Assembly: GCF_018614195.1 (NCBI RefSeq)
Contig: NZ_JAGGOT010000010.1
Location: 1-64,000, forward strand
Source of the DNA: Streptomyces sp. ISL-43
GTDB lineage: Bacteria > Actinomycetota > Actinomycetes > Streptomycetales > Streptomycetaceae
Direction of reading: 5' to 3'
Length of the DNA stretch: 64,000 nt
Shown here piece by piece: positions 1 to 7,540 of the stretch. The notes below the pieces were generated by a model that did no database searches, was not told the origin of the DNA, and saw nothing but the letters and a program-made list of their open reading frames with translations. The stretch's first letter is position 1, and every line of letters starts with the position of its first letter. The translations under genes and the position numbers were made by a program.

Positions 1-160
1 TACTCACCCTCTCGGGCTTTCCTCCGGGCGCTTCCTTCGTTCTTGTGTTTCCGACTCTATCAGACTCTTTCGTGTCCGATTCCCGGTCGAAGCGGGTTTT
101 GCTTTCCAGTTCTTCGCTTTCGCGTTTCCCTTTCCGGCGATTCCGACTCTATCAGATCCT
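1..160 (-). promoter_or_regulatory. Leader and tandem promoter repeats of an rRNA operon (16S off the left edge)
   Basis: Read on the minus strand, the first 50 bases carry the AGCGCCCGGAGGAAAGC and CGAGAGGGTGAGTA stretches that I know from Streptomyces 16S rRNA leaders. Upstream are two degenerate ~55-bp copies (about 49-105 and 141-195, 92 bp apart) sharing CTGATAGAGTCGGAA, each with a TAGAGT -10-like box (54-59 and 146-151). TTGACT/TTCGAC elements sit 25-26 bp further upstream, too far for an ordinary -35, so the exact -35 is unsettled. The 16S gene itself would begin left of base 1. All three forward frames are fairly open here, but the composition is leader-like and I call no protein. 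Confidence 0.7.
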
Positions 161-406
161 TTCGGGCCTGACTCCCAGTCAACGGGATTTGCTGCTCGGG
201 CCGTTGGGCCCTTGCGGCGAGTGAGACAGTAGCGGATTCCCTGCCCCCGAACCTAATCGGCGACTGCGTCCGTGGACGCGGATTCCTCATTCGCAAATAC
301 GCATGAAAACGAGACGACAAAGTGCGTCGTTCGTTCGAAATGTGTAGTGCGGGATGGCTGTCCGGGGACCGACCGGGGTCGGCGCTCACTTCGGACAACT
401 CGAAGA

Positions 407-435
407 ATCTTACGGATCGGGTACAGGTGTGTCAA
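407..435 (-). promoter_or_regulatory. Strong HrdB-type promoter reading left toward the rRNA operon
   Basis: On the minus strand TTGACA (430-435) and TAAGAT (407-412) are separated by exactly 17 bp, close to the vegetative sigma consensus. It faces the rRNA leader and is the most upstream candidate of its tandem promoters. It lies only about 40 bp before the divergent trpS leader peptide, so the two transcription units share a compact promoter region. No equally good plus-strand promoter for trpS was found in 200-470. Confidence 0.6.
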
Positions 436-475
436 CCCCTGCCTCGGCGCCACCCCCCGCGCTACTCTCTGCGCC

Positions 476-523
476 ATGACTACGCATGCGCTCATGCTCG
501 ACCTTCGCTGGTGGGCCGCCTGA
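476..523 (+). CDS. trpL: Tryptophan leader peptide of trpS attenuator
   Basis: A 15-codon reading frame, MTTHALMLDLRWWAA, with two adjacent TGG (Trp) codons at 509-514 just before the stop. Its job would be sensing charged tRNA-Trp: a ribosome stalled on the Trp codons controls folding of the downstream RNA. Ribosome-mediated attenuation of an auxiliary, indolmycin-resistant TrpRS gene is established in Streptomyces coelicolor, and this leader has the same design. There is no good Shine-Dalgarno before the ATG; translation may start close to the RNA 5' end. The product itself is expected to have no function. Confidence 0.85.
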   Translation: MTTHALMLDLRWWAA

Positions 524-593
524 CGGCGGCCGACCATCCACGCGAGCACGCATGCGCTCGACGGCCGCCGCCCACGGCGGCCGTTTTCGTTTC
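514..593 (+). promoter_or_regulatory. Transcription attenuator of trpS
   Basis: Four complementary segments are visible: 1 = GGCCGCC (514-520, abutting the Trp codons), 2 = CGGCGGCCG (524-532), 3 = CGGCCGCCG (562-570), 4 = CGGCGGCCG (575-583). Pairing 3:4 makes a perfect 10-bp stem (561-570 with 575-584, loop CCCA) followed by TTTTCGTTTCT, an intrinsic terminator. Pairing 2:3 is the competing antiterminator. Pairing 1:2 sequesters segment 2. Ribosome stalling at 509-514 would cover segment 1, free segment 2 and allow read-through into trpS. A 12-bp direct repeat ACGCATGCGCTC occurs at 482 and 548. Confidence 0.85.
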
Positions 594-669
594 TCCCCTC
601 CCGGGAGTGGCTCGGTCGCCCGACGCGGTGGCTTCGAGACCCACACCGACACGAGCAGGGAGCAGGGAC

Positions 670-1667
670 ATGACGAGGATCTTCAGCGGGGTCAAGCCGA
701 CCGGGCATCTGACGCTGGGGAACTACCTGGGGGCGGTGCGGCAGTGGGTCGCCGCCGAGCAGAAGCCCGACGAGGCTCTGTTCTGTGTGGTCGATCTGCA
801 CGCCCTGACCGTCGAACACGATCCGGCGCGGGTGCGCCGGCTCAGTCGGCAGGCGGCGACGCTGTTGCTCGCCGCCGGGCTGACGGCCGAGAAGTGCACG
901 CTGTTCGTACAGAGCCACGTGGACGAGCACGCGCGGCTGGCCTACCTATTGGAGTGCACGGCCTCCGACGGGGAGCTGCGGCGGATGGCGCAGTACAAGG
1001 AGAAGGCGGCGAAGGCGCAGGCCGTGGGGGAAGGCTACGGCTGTCGCTGCTCACCTATCCCGTGCTGATGGCCGCGGACATCCTGGCGTACCGGACCGAC
1101 GAGGTGCCGGTCGGGGAAGACCAGCGCCAGCACGTGGAGCTGACCCGGGATCTGGCGGCGCGGTTCAACCAGCGGTACGGGCACGCTTTCACGGTGCCCA
1201 GGGCCACGCATCCGGTGGTGGCCGCGCGGGTCATGGACCTGCAGGATCCGACCTCGAAGATGGGGAAGTCCGGGGACGCGGGGCCGGGGGTGGTGTTCAT
1301 GCTCGACGAGCCCGAGGCCGTGCGGAGGAAGGTGATGCGGGCCGTCACCGACAGCGGGGACGGCGGAGTCGTCTACGACCGGGCGGCGCGGCCGGGGGTC
1401 GCGAACCTGCTGGACATCCTCGCGGCGTGCACCGGGGGTGAGCCGGCCGCGCTCGCCGACGGGTACGCCGGGTACGGGGCGCTCAAGCGTGACGTAGCCG
1501 ATGCCGTGGTGGAGCTGCTGCGGCCGGTGCGCGTGCGGCACGCGGAGCTGGCGGCCGATCCGGGGGCGGTGGAGGCGGTGCTGCGGGCGGGTGCCGGGAG
1601 GGCCCGGGCCTTGGCGCGACCGGTCGTCGACCAGGCGTACCGGGCGATCGGGCTGCTGGAACCCTGA
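670..1667 (+). pseudogene. trpS: Tryptophanyl-tRNA synthetase, frameshifted near codon 124
   Basis: Class I aminoacyl-tRNA synthetase that charges tRNA-Trp. Translation from ATG 670 (AGGGAGCAGGGA upstream as ribosome site) shows the HIGH-like TGHLTLGN at residues 11-18 and the conserved QYKEKAAKAQAVGEG, then leaves frame and stops at 1068. The rest (LSLLTYPVLMAADILAY onward, KMGKS signature at about 1257) is intact in another frame to a TGA at 1665-1667. One missing C in GGCTAC-GGCTG near 1041 explains the break; restored length would be 332 residues, normal for the family. Preceded by a Trp attenuator, so this is probably the auxiliary, inducible TrpRS. A genuine mutation or a one-base sequence error are both possible. 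Confidence 0.85.
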
Positions 1668-1688
1668 GGGGCGCCCTGGTCGGGCATG

Positions 1689-1718
1689 GGTACGGGGCTG
1701 CGCGCGCAGCCCCGTACC
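1689..1718. terminator. Bidirectional terminator between trpS and proC
   Basis: A perfect 14-bp inverted repeat, GGTACGGGGCTGCG and its complement with a 2-base loop, lies between the converging ends of trpS and proC. There is no T-run, as usual for Streptomyces terminators. Confidence 0.7.
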
Positions 1719-1728
1719 GGCCGGGGTG

Positions 1729-2538
1729 TCAGCTGTTGCCGGAGGCGAGTTCGCGGCTGCGGTCGCGGGCCGCTTCGAGGGCGGCGATCAGGGCGGCCCG
1801 TACGCCGTGCTTCTCCAGCTCGACGATCGCGTTGATGGTGGTGCCGGCCGGGGAGGTGACGGCCTCGCGGAGCTTGACCGGGTGTTCGCCGCTGTCGCGG
1901 AGCATCACCGCGGCGCCGATGGCTGCCTGGACGATGAGGTCGTGGGCCTGGGCGCGGGGCAGGCCGAGGAGGATGCCGGCGTCGGTCATGGCTTCGACGA
2001 GGAAGTAGAAGTAGGCCGGGCCCGAGCCGGACAGGGCGGTCGCCGCGTCCTGCTGGGACTCGGGGACGCGCAGGGTCTTGCCGACGCCGCCGAAGATCTC
2101 CTCGGTGTGGGCGAGGTGCTCGGCGGTGGCGTGGCTGCCGGCCGAGATGACGGACATGGCTTCGTCGACGAGGGCGGGGGTGTTCGTCATGACGCGGACG
2201 ACGGGGGTGCCGGGGGCGAGCCGTTCCTCGAAGAAGGAGGTCGGGACGCCGGCAGCGCCGCTGATGACGAGGCGGCCGGCGGGGACGTGCGGGGCGAGCT
2301 CTTCGAGGAGCTTGCCCATGTCCTGCGGCTTCACGGTGAGGATGAGGGTGTCTGCGCGCTTGGCGGCTTCGGCGTTGGAGACGGCCTCGACGCCGTAGCG
2401 GGCGACGAGCTCCGCCGCGCGCTCGGGGCGGCGGGCGGTGACGAGGAGCTTCGAGGCGGGCCAGCCGCCGCGGATCATCCCGCTGAGCAGGGCCTCGCCG
2501 ATCTTGCCGGTACCGAGGACTGCGACTGTCTGGGTCAT
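1729..2538 (-). CDS. proC: Pyrroline-5-carboxylate reductase
   Basis: Last step of proline synthesis: reduces 1-pyrroline-5-carboxylate to L-proline with NAD(P)H in the cytoplasm. The 269-residue product starts with a Rossmann motif (VAVLGTGKIGEALL, residues 5-18) and carries the P5CR signature in its C-terminal half (SGSGPAYFYFLVEAM, then REAVTSPAGTT). Length is typical. It is transcribed alone, convergent with trpS and separated from it by a hairpin; the ABC transporter genes follow upstream on the same strand after about 115 bp. Nothing odd in the sequence. Confidence 0.95.
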   Translation of the reverse strand: MTQTVAVLGTGKIGEALLSGMIRGGWPASKLLVTARRPERAAELVARYGVEAVSNAEAAKRADTLILTVKPQDMGKLLEELAPHVPAGRLVISGAAGVPTSFFEERLAPGTPVVRVMTNTPALVDEAMSVISAGSHATAEHLAHTEEIFGGVGKTLRVPESQQDAATALSGSGPAYFYFLVEAMTDAGILLGLPRAQAHDLIVQAAIGAAVMLRDSGEHPVKLREAVTSPAGTTINAIVELEKHGVRAALIAALEAARDRSRELASGNS

Positions 2539-2655
2539 GCCCGATTCACCTCACCGAACTGTTGGTGCGTGTACGCGTACCGCGTGTGCGTCTCATCCTT
2601 GCACCCGGGCGGGGTGCGGCGGCGTGGTGTCCACGGTCCGGTCAGGGGGGTGCGG

Positions 2656-3393
2656 TCAGGGGGTGCGGCGTCGGAGGGTGGCGGCTCCGAGGGTGAGGAC
2701 GAGGAGGGCGCACCCCGCGACGATGACGGCGTCGCGCACGAAGTCGGCGGTCATGTCGGTGTGGGTGAGGACCTGGGACATGCCGTCGACCGCGTAGGAC
2801 ATGGGCAGGACGTCGGAGATGCCTTCCAGGACCGGCTGCATGGTGTTGCGCGCCGCGAAGAGCCCGCACAGCAGGAGCTGGGGGAAGATCACGGCCGGCA
2901 TGAACTGGACGGCCTGGAACTCGGACGCGGCGAAGGCGGAGACGAACAGGCCGAGCGCGGTGCCGAGGAGCGCGTCGAGCAGGGCGACGAGCAGGAGCAG
3001 CCACGGGGAGCCGATGACGTCGAGGCCGAGGACCCAGAGGGCGACGCCGGTGGCGAGCAGGGACTGGACGACCGCCATGGCTCCGAAGGCGAGGGCGTAG
3101 CCGGCGATGAGGTCGCCCTTGCCGAGCGGCATGGCGAGGAGGCGTTCGAGGGTGCCGGAGGTGCGCTCGCGCAGGGTCGCGATGGAGGTGATCAGGAACA
3201 TCGTGATCAGCGGGAAGATGCCGAGGAGGCTGGCGCCGATGCTGTCGAAGGTCTGCGGGCTGCCGTCGAAGACGTAGCGGAGCAGGATCAGCATCAGTAC
3301 GGGGACCAGCAGCATCAGCGCGATCGAGCGGGGGTCGTGGCGGAGCTGGCGCAGGACGCGGGCCGCGGTGGCGGTGGTGCGGGCGGCGTTCAT
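2656..3393 (-). CDS. ABC-2 type transporter permease
   Basis: Membrane component of an ABC exporter. From ATG 3393 the 245-residue protein has about six hydrophobic segments (for example SIALMLLVPVLMLILL near residue 23 and a C-terminal VIVAGCALLVLTLG) and the ABC-2 family motif LRERTSGTLERLLAMPL between the second and third segments. The reading frame is open further upstream, but this ATG overlaps the TGA of the ATPase gene (ATGA), so translation is coupled to it and this start is preferred. Substrate cannot be read from sequence; ABC-2 systems of this kind often export drugs or lipids. Confidence 0.9.
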   Translation of the reverse strand: MNAARTTATAARVLRQLRHDPRSIALMLLVPVLMLILLRYVFDGSPQTFDSIGASLLGIFPLITMFLITSIATLRERTSGTLERLLAMPLGKGDLIAGYALAFGAMAVVQSLLATGVALWVLGLDVIGSPWLLLLVALLDALLGTALGLFVSAFAASEFQAVQFMPAVIFPQLLLCGLFAARNTMQPVLEGISDVLPMSYAVDGMSQVLTHTDMTADFVRDAVIVAGCALLVLTLGAATLRRRTP

Positions 3394-4223
3394 CGGGTGC
3401 TCCCCTGGTCGGCGTCGGCACTGGCGTTGGCGTCGGCCTTGGCGTTGGCGTTGGCGTTGGCTTCGTCGACGAGGCGGAGGAAGCCCTCTTCGACGGTGTC
3501 GGCGTGGGTACGGGTGCGCAGTGCGTCGGGGGTGTCCTGCGCGAGGATGCGGCCCTCGCGCATGAGGAGCAGGCCGTGGCAGCGCTCGGCTTCGTCCATG
3601 ACGTGGGAGGAGACGAGGAGGGTGGCGCCGCGGGTGGCGGCGATGTCGTGGAAGAGGTTCCACAGGTCGCGGCGCAGGACGGGGTCGAGGCCGACGGTGG
3701 GCTCGTCGAGGACGAGGAGTTCGGGGCTGCCGAGGAGGGCGACGGCGAGGGAGACGCGGCTGCGCTGGCCGCCGGAGAGGTTGCCGGCGAGGGCGGCGGT
3801 GTGGGTGGTGAGGTCGACGTCGGCGATGGCGCGGGTGACGGTCTGGTGGCGGCGGTCGGCGGCGGCCCGGCCGGGGTCGAGGATCGCGGCGAAGTAGTCG
3901 AGGTTCTGTCGGACGGTGAGGTCGTCGTAGACGGAGGGCGCCTGGGTGACGTAGCCGATGCGGGAGCGGAGCTCGGGGTGGCCGGCGGGGCGGCCGAGGA
4001 CGTCGAGGGTGCCGGTGACGTGGGCCTGGGTGCCGACCACGGCGCGCATGAGGGTGGATTTTCCGCAGCCCGAGGGGCCGAGGAGGCCGGTGATGCGGCC
4101 TCGGGGGACGTCGAAGGCGAGGGCGTCCAGGACGGTGCGGGGGCTGCGGCCGGTGCCGCGGCGGACGGTCAGGCCGTGGGCGTTCACGGCGGGTGCCGCG
4201 GCGGCCGCTTGGTTATTCATCAT
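3390..4223 (-). CDS. ABC transporter ATP-binding protein
   Basis: ATPase subunit powering the adjacent permease. From the first ATG of MMNNQ (4223) it is 277 residues: Walker A GPSGCGKST at 49-57, the ABC signature LSGGQ, Walker B LLVLDEPT and the switch His in LLVSSHVMDEA. The start is uncertain by a few codons: AGGAG lies 13 bases before it, and a second ATG follows at once. The C-terminal tail is a low-complexity Ala/Asn/Asp run (NANANAKADANASADAD) encoded by GGCGTT-type repeats, unlike ordinary ATPases. A perfect palindrome covers the start codon. No regulator gene lies next to it. Confidence 0.9.
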   Translation of the reverse strand: MMNNQAAAAAPAVNAHGLTVRRGTGRSPRTVLDALAFDVPRGRITGLLGPSGCGKSTLMRAVVGTQAHVTGTLDVLGRPAGHPELRSRIGYVTQAPSVYDDLTVRQNLDYFAAILDPGRAAADRRHQTVTRAIADVDLTTHTAALAGNLSGGQRSRVSLAVALLGSPELLVLDEPTVGLDPVLRRDLWNLFHDIAATRGATLLVSSHVMDEAERCHGLLLMREGRILAQDTPDALRTRTHADTVEEGFLRLVDEANANANAKADANASADADQGSTR

Positions 4224-4234
4224 GTGATGAATAA
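4213..4234. promoter_or_regulatory. Palindromic operator over the ABC transporter start codon
   Basis: TTATTCATCA (4213-4222), spacer TG, then TGATGAATAA (4225-4234): a perfect 10+10 bp palindrome, strikingly AT-rich in this GC-rich genome. It spans the start codon of the ATPase gene and would block transcription or initiation when bound. The form suits a dimeric GntR- or TetR-type repressor; the cognate protein is not adjacent and remains unknown. Confidence 0.65.
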
Positions 4235-4295
4235 TGCTCCTGGCCGTGCCCGGGCGCAACCGTCCGGACCGTCGGAGTCGGTACCGCTTCTCGGG

Positions 4296-4844
4296 TTACT
4301 TCTTGCGCTTGGGGCGGCGGGCGGCCGGGTTGCCGGTACGGGAGCTGCGCCGGCGGGCGAACTCGACCGAGGCGCGCTCGTACTCGGCGCGGCGCAGCTT
4401 CTCGCCGGGGGCCTCGACGAAGCAGCGCAGGAAGTAGGCGATGAGGCCGCCGATGAAACCGATCGCCTTGAGGCCCTTGAGGGCCGCCTCGTCGGAGGAC
4501 GGGGCCGGGCGGCGGCTGAAGGAGTCCCAGGCCTTGGCGAAGGCGATGGAGCTCGCGATGGCGAAGAGGACGACGACCGAGATGCTGAGGAACGGGCCGA
4601 CGTTGCCGATCTCCAGGCCCTCGTAGGAGAAGCGGAGCAGGAAGGCGCCGACGACCGCGGCGGCCAGCGCGCCGGCGGCGACCGCCACGCGGCGCAGGGC
4701 GTACCCGCCGTCGTGATCGACCCAGGTGGTGCCGAAGAACCGGATCGGCTCGGGCTCGGGGCCGGCGGTAACCGGGGCCTGGGCCGGCGTCGGTACCTCG
4801 GCGGCCGGCTCGGCGGGGGTCTGGTCTCGCTGGTCGTCGCTCAC
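4296..4844 (-). CDS. Conserved integral membrane protein of unknown function
   Basis: 182 residues. An acidic, Pro-rich N-terminus (about 1-35) is followed by hydrophobic segments near residues 52-70 (VAVAAGALAAAVVGAFLL), 84-103 (FLSISVVVLFAIASSIAFA) and a shorter one near 125-142, then a basic tail ending PKRKK. Positively charged loops suggest the C-terminus is cytoplasmic. I do not recognise a named family or a catalytic motif. It is read in the same direction as the ABC transporter but separated from it by about 70 bp. Confidence 0.75.
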   Translation of the reverse strand: MSDDQRDQTPAEPAAEVPTPAQAPVTAGPEPEPIRFFGTTWVDHDGGYALRRVAVAAGALAAAVVGAFLLRFSYEGLEIGNVGPFLSISVVVLFAIASSIAFAKAWDSFSRRPAPSSDEAALKGLKAIGFIGGLIAYFLRCFVEAPGEKLRRAEYERASVEFARRRSSRTGNPAARRPKRKK

Positions 4845-4938
4845 ACCGGCGATTATCCCCCGCCGGCCGGTGCGGGCCCGGGGTGTCTCACGGGTCAGAC
4901 CGCGCGGATGGTCCGGATGGACCTGGACGGCCTGGACG

Positions 4939-5241
4939 TCAGGCGCAGTGGTTGGCGACGTAGCCGTCGGTGCCCGTCTTCACGTAGGCGTCCGAGACGA
5001 AGAGGCCGTTGCCGATGCAGTCCCAGATGTTCGAGGTGCCGTACGGGCCGCTGACCCACTCGCCCGGGGTCTGGCAGCGGATGGTCACGCTCGCGCCGTA
5101 GGGCAGCACCTTCTCGACCGAGAAGTTCGTGCCCGGGCCGCTGCGGACGTTCACCCGGTAGCCCGGGGCGACCGGAAACGTCTGGTAGCCGGAGCCTGCG
5201 GCGAGGCCGGCTATTTGGCTCGATTCGTGCTCAACGGACAT
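4939..5241 (-). CDS. Small SH3-domain protein
   Basis: 100 residues containing one bacterial SH3-like module (YRVNVRSGPGTNFSVEKVLPYG, roughly residues 28-50, in two parts: the VNVRSGPGT core and the GASVTIRC strand). Such modules usually bind cell-wall peptide or mediate targeting. Four Cys residues and a C-terminal NHCA fit a disulfide-containing exported domain, yet no signal peptide is visible after the ATG at 5241 (MSVEHESSQIAG). Either it is cytoplasmic or exported by another route. The start has a weak GGGGGAAGT ribosome site. Confidence 0.75.
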   Translation of the reverse strand: MSVEHESSQIAGLAAGSGYQTFPVAPGYRVNVRSGPGTNFSVEKVLPYGASVTIRCQTPGEWVSGPYGTSNIWDCIGNGLFVSDAYVKTGTDGYVANHCA

Positions 5242-5347
5242 GACTGACTTCCCCCCATGGGTGCTGCCCTGCGCAACTCGCGCAGGGTAGCAGGACCTTG
5301 GAGATTCACACGGGCCATCGACTAGGCTCCGGCGGGGGTGGTGAGCG

Positions 5348-7468
5348 GTGCATTCGCTGCGCGCGGACTACGTGGGGTTTCCGGAGTATGCCGGGCAGTA
5401 CCGGCTCGAGTCCGTGCTCGGCTCGGGCGGCATGGGCGTCGTCCACCTGGCCACCTCCGAGTCGGGGCTGAAACTCGCCGTCAAGATCGTGCACGCCGAG
5501 CACGCCGTGGATCCGGAGTTCCGGGCCCGGTTCCGGCAGGAGGTCGCGGCCGCCCGGCGGGTGAGCGGGGCATTCACCGCGCCCGTCGTGGACGCGGACC
5601 CCGATGCCGAGCGCCCCTGGATGGCGACCCTGTTCATCGATGCCCCCACGCTCGCCGAGCGGGTGCGCGAGCGCGTGCTGGAGCCCAGGGAGCTGACCCG
5701 GCTCGCCGCCGGACTGGCGGAGGCGCTGCGGGACATCCACCGGGCGGGGGTCGTGCACCGGGACCTGAAGCCCAGCAACGTGCTGATGGCCCCGGACGGG
5801 GTGCGCGTCATCGACTTCGGCATCTCGCGGCCGGCCGACAGCGATCTGCGGACCGAGACCGGGAAGCTGATCGGGACCCCGCCGTTCATGGCGCCGGAGC
5901 AGTTCCAGCGGCCGCGCGAGGTCGGGACCGCGGCCGACGTGTTCGCCCTGGGGGCCGTGCTGGTGCACGCGGCGACCGGGCGGGGGCCCTTCGACTCCGA
6001 CAGCCACTATCTCGTGGCGTACCAGGTGGTGCACAGCGAGCCCGATCTGACCGGGCTGCCGGAGCGGCTCGTACCGCTCGTCGCGCAGTGCCTGGCGAAG
6101 GATCCGGCACAGCGGCCGAGCGCCGGCGCGCTGATCGCGGCGCTGCGGGTGCTGGCCTACCCGACGGACCTGGACACTCAGGCCTTCGTCCCCAGGCCGA
6201 GGCGGCCGGCCGAGGCGGAAGAGGTCACGCACCGGCGGGACCGGATCGCGGGACCGGACCCGGCGCCCGCGCCCCGGCGCGGCCGGCTGACCCGGGCGGC
6301 CGCCCTGGCGGGGATCGGGCTGCTGCTCGCGGGCGGGGCGGTCGCCGCGTACGTGCTGACCGGCTCGGACGGCGGGCAACCGGGGCCGGCCACCGCCCAG
6401 CGGACGGACTCGCCGGGGCCGGCGGCGGTCCCGGTCGCCGCTCCGTGGCAGATGTCGCTGGGCGACCGGGCCGCGGCGTGCTCCTGGCAGGCGGCGGCCC
6501 TCTACTGCTCGGGGGCCGGTCTCACGGCGGCCCGGATCGACCCGGCCGACGGGGCGGTGCTGTGGTCGGTGCACTCCGCGCAGGGCGCCGCGAAGACAGC
6601 CGCCCCGCTGTACGGCGGCGGGCTCGTCCTCACGGCGCCGGCGGGCAGCCGGCTGCTCCAGGCGCTGGATCCGGCGACGGGCGCGGAACGGTGGCGGCGG
6701 AACCTGCCGTCCGGCGCGAAGGCCGTGTCCGCCGGTGCCCTGGTCGTCGTCACGGGGGCGGATGGGAAGGCCACCGCGCTGGACGCGGCCACCGGGGCGG
6801 TGCGGTGGGCCAAGGACATCGGCGGGCTCGGATCCGTCTGGTGCGCGGGGCCGCAGGAGGCGGACGGCGCGGTCGCCGCCCTCTACGTCTCCACCCCGGC
6901 CGGGGACGGGAAGTCGACGCAGGTCGCGGAGGTCGACCCGGCGAGCGGGGCGCTGCGCGGGCAGGTGCGGGTGGCCGGGACGGTGGAGCCGTTCGCGGTG
7001 GCGGGCGGCAGCCTGCACCTGCTGGACAGCGACGCGGAGCTGATGACGCACGCGGTCGTACGCGTCGACCTGCGCTCCCGTGCGGTCCGGACGACGAGGC
7101 TGCTGGCTCCGCTCCTCCAGGCGCAGGCGGCGGCCGGACCGGACGGGGAGGTGTACGTCTTCGGCACCTCGGGGGCACTGGCCGCCGTGGGCCGGGAGCG
7201 GGAGGAGTGGCGGCTGGAGACCGGGATCAGCGCGGCCTCGCGTCCCGTGCCGGGCGACGGCCGGGTCTACCTCACCGCCCTGGACGGGCGGCTGCTCGCC
7301 GTGGACACCGCGAGCAGGCGGCTCGCCGGGCAGACGAAGCCCCGTATGGGCAGCGACAAACAGGCGGCGAACCTGCCCGCGCCCGCGGTCGGGAGCGGGC
7401 GCGTGTACGCGTCGGCGCCGGACGGGAGCGTCTTCGCCGTGCCGGCCGGGGATCCGGCCGGCTGGTGA
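5348..7468 (+). CDS. Membrane Ser/Thr protein kinase with C-terminal PQQ-type beta-propeller
   Basis: Signalling kinase of 706 residues from GTG 5348. The kinase domain fills about 17-275: glycine loop LGSGGMGVV, catalytic Lys in LAVKIV, HRDLKPSN loop, DFG (IDFGIS) and APE (MAPEQ). A single transmembrane segment follows (about 315-338, AALAGIGLLLAGGAVAAYVL). The outer part has repeated blocks such as ALDPATGAERWRR, ALDAATGAVRWAK and EVDPASGALRGQ, typical PQQ-propeller strands that probably sense an extracytoplasmic ligand. Transcribed alone, converging on ilvD. The targets are unknown. Residue positions are approximate. Confidence 0.93.
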   Translation: MHSLRADYVGFPEYAGQYRLESVLGSGGMGVVHLATSESGLKLAVKIVHAEHAVDPEFRARFRQEVAAARRVSGAFTAPVVDADPDAERPWMATLFIDAPTLAERVRERVLEPRELTRLAAGLAEALRDIHRAGVVHRDLKPSNVLMAPDGVRVIDFGISRPADSDLRTETGKLIGTPPFMAPEQFQRPREVGTAADVFALGAVLVHAATGRGPFDSDSHYLVAYQVVHSEPDLTGLPERLVPLVAQCLAKDPAQRPSAGALIAALRVLAYPTDLDTQAFVPRPRRPAEAEEVTHRRDRIAGPDPAPAPRRGRLTRAAALAGIGLLLAGGAVAAYVLTGSDGGQPGPATAQRTDSPGPAAVPVAAPWQMSLGDRAAACSWQAAALYCSGAGLTAARIDPADGAVLWSVHSAQGAAKTAAPLYGGGLVLTAPAGSRLLQALDPATGAERWRRNLPSGAKAVSAGALVVVTGADGKATALDAATGAVRWAKDIGGLGSVWCAGPQEADGAVAALYVSTPAGDGKSTQVAEVDPASGALRGQVRVAGTVEPFAVAGGSLHLLDSDAELMTHAVVRVDLRSRAVRTTRLLAPLLQAQAAAGPDGEVYVFGTSGALAAVGREREEWRLETGISAASRPVPGDGRVYLTALDGRLLAVDTASRRLAGQTKPRMGSDKQAANLPAPAVGSGRVYASAPDGSVFAVPAGDPAGW

Positions 7469-7474
7469 AACGCG

Positions 7475-7506
7475 GCTGCCCCGCCCGAGGGATCGGGCGG
7501 GGCAGC
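7475..7506. terminator. Terminator between the kinase gene and ilvD
   Basis: A perfect 14-bp stem (GCTGCCCCGCCCGA with TCGGGCGGGGCAGC) and 4-base loop, placed seven bases after the kinase stop and facing the end of ilvD. It can serve both directions. Confidence 0.8.
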
Positions 7507-7540
7507 TGCCGTACGGGGCGGGGCGGGGCGGTGCGAGGCG

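Noticed and set aside
60..398. 112-codon minus-strand frame at the left edge
   Set aside because: It is the translation of rRNA leader and promoter repeats; no ribosome site and no protein-like composition.
4223..4246. Upstream in-frame ATG for the ABC ATPase (289-residue version)
   Set aside because: It would start before the AGGAG ribosome site and the palindromic operator and adds residues not typical for the family.
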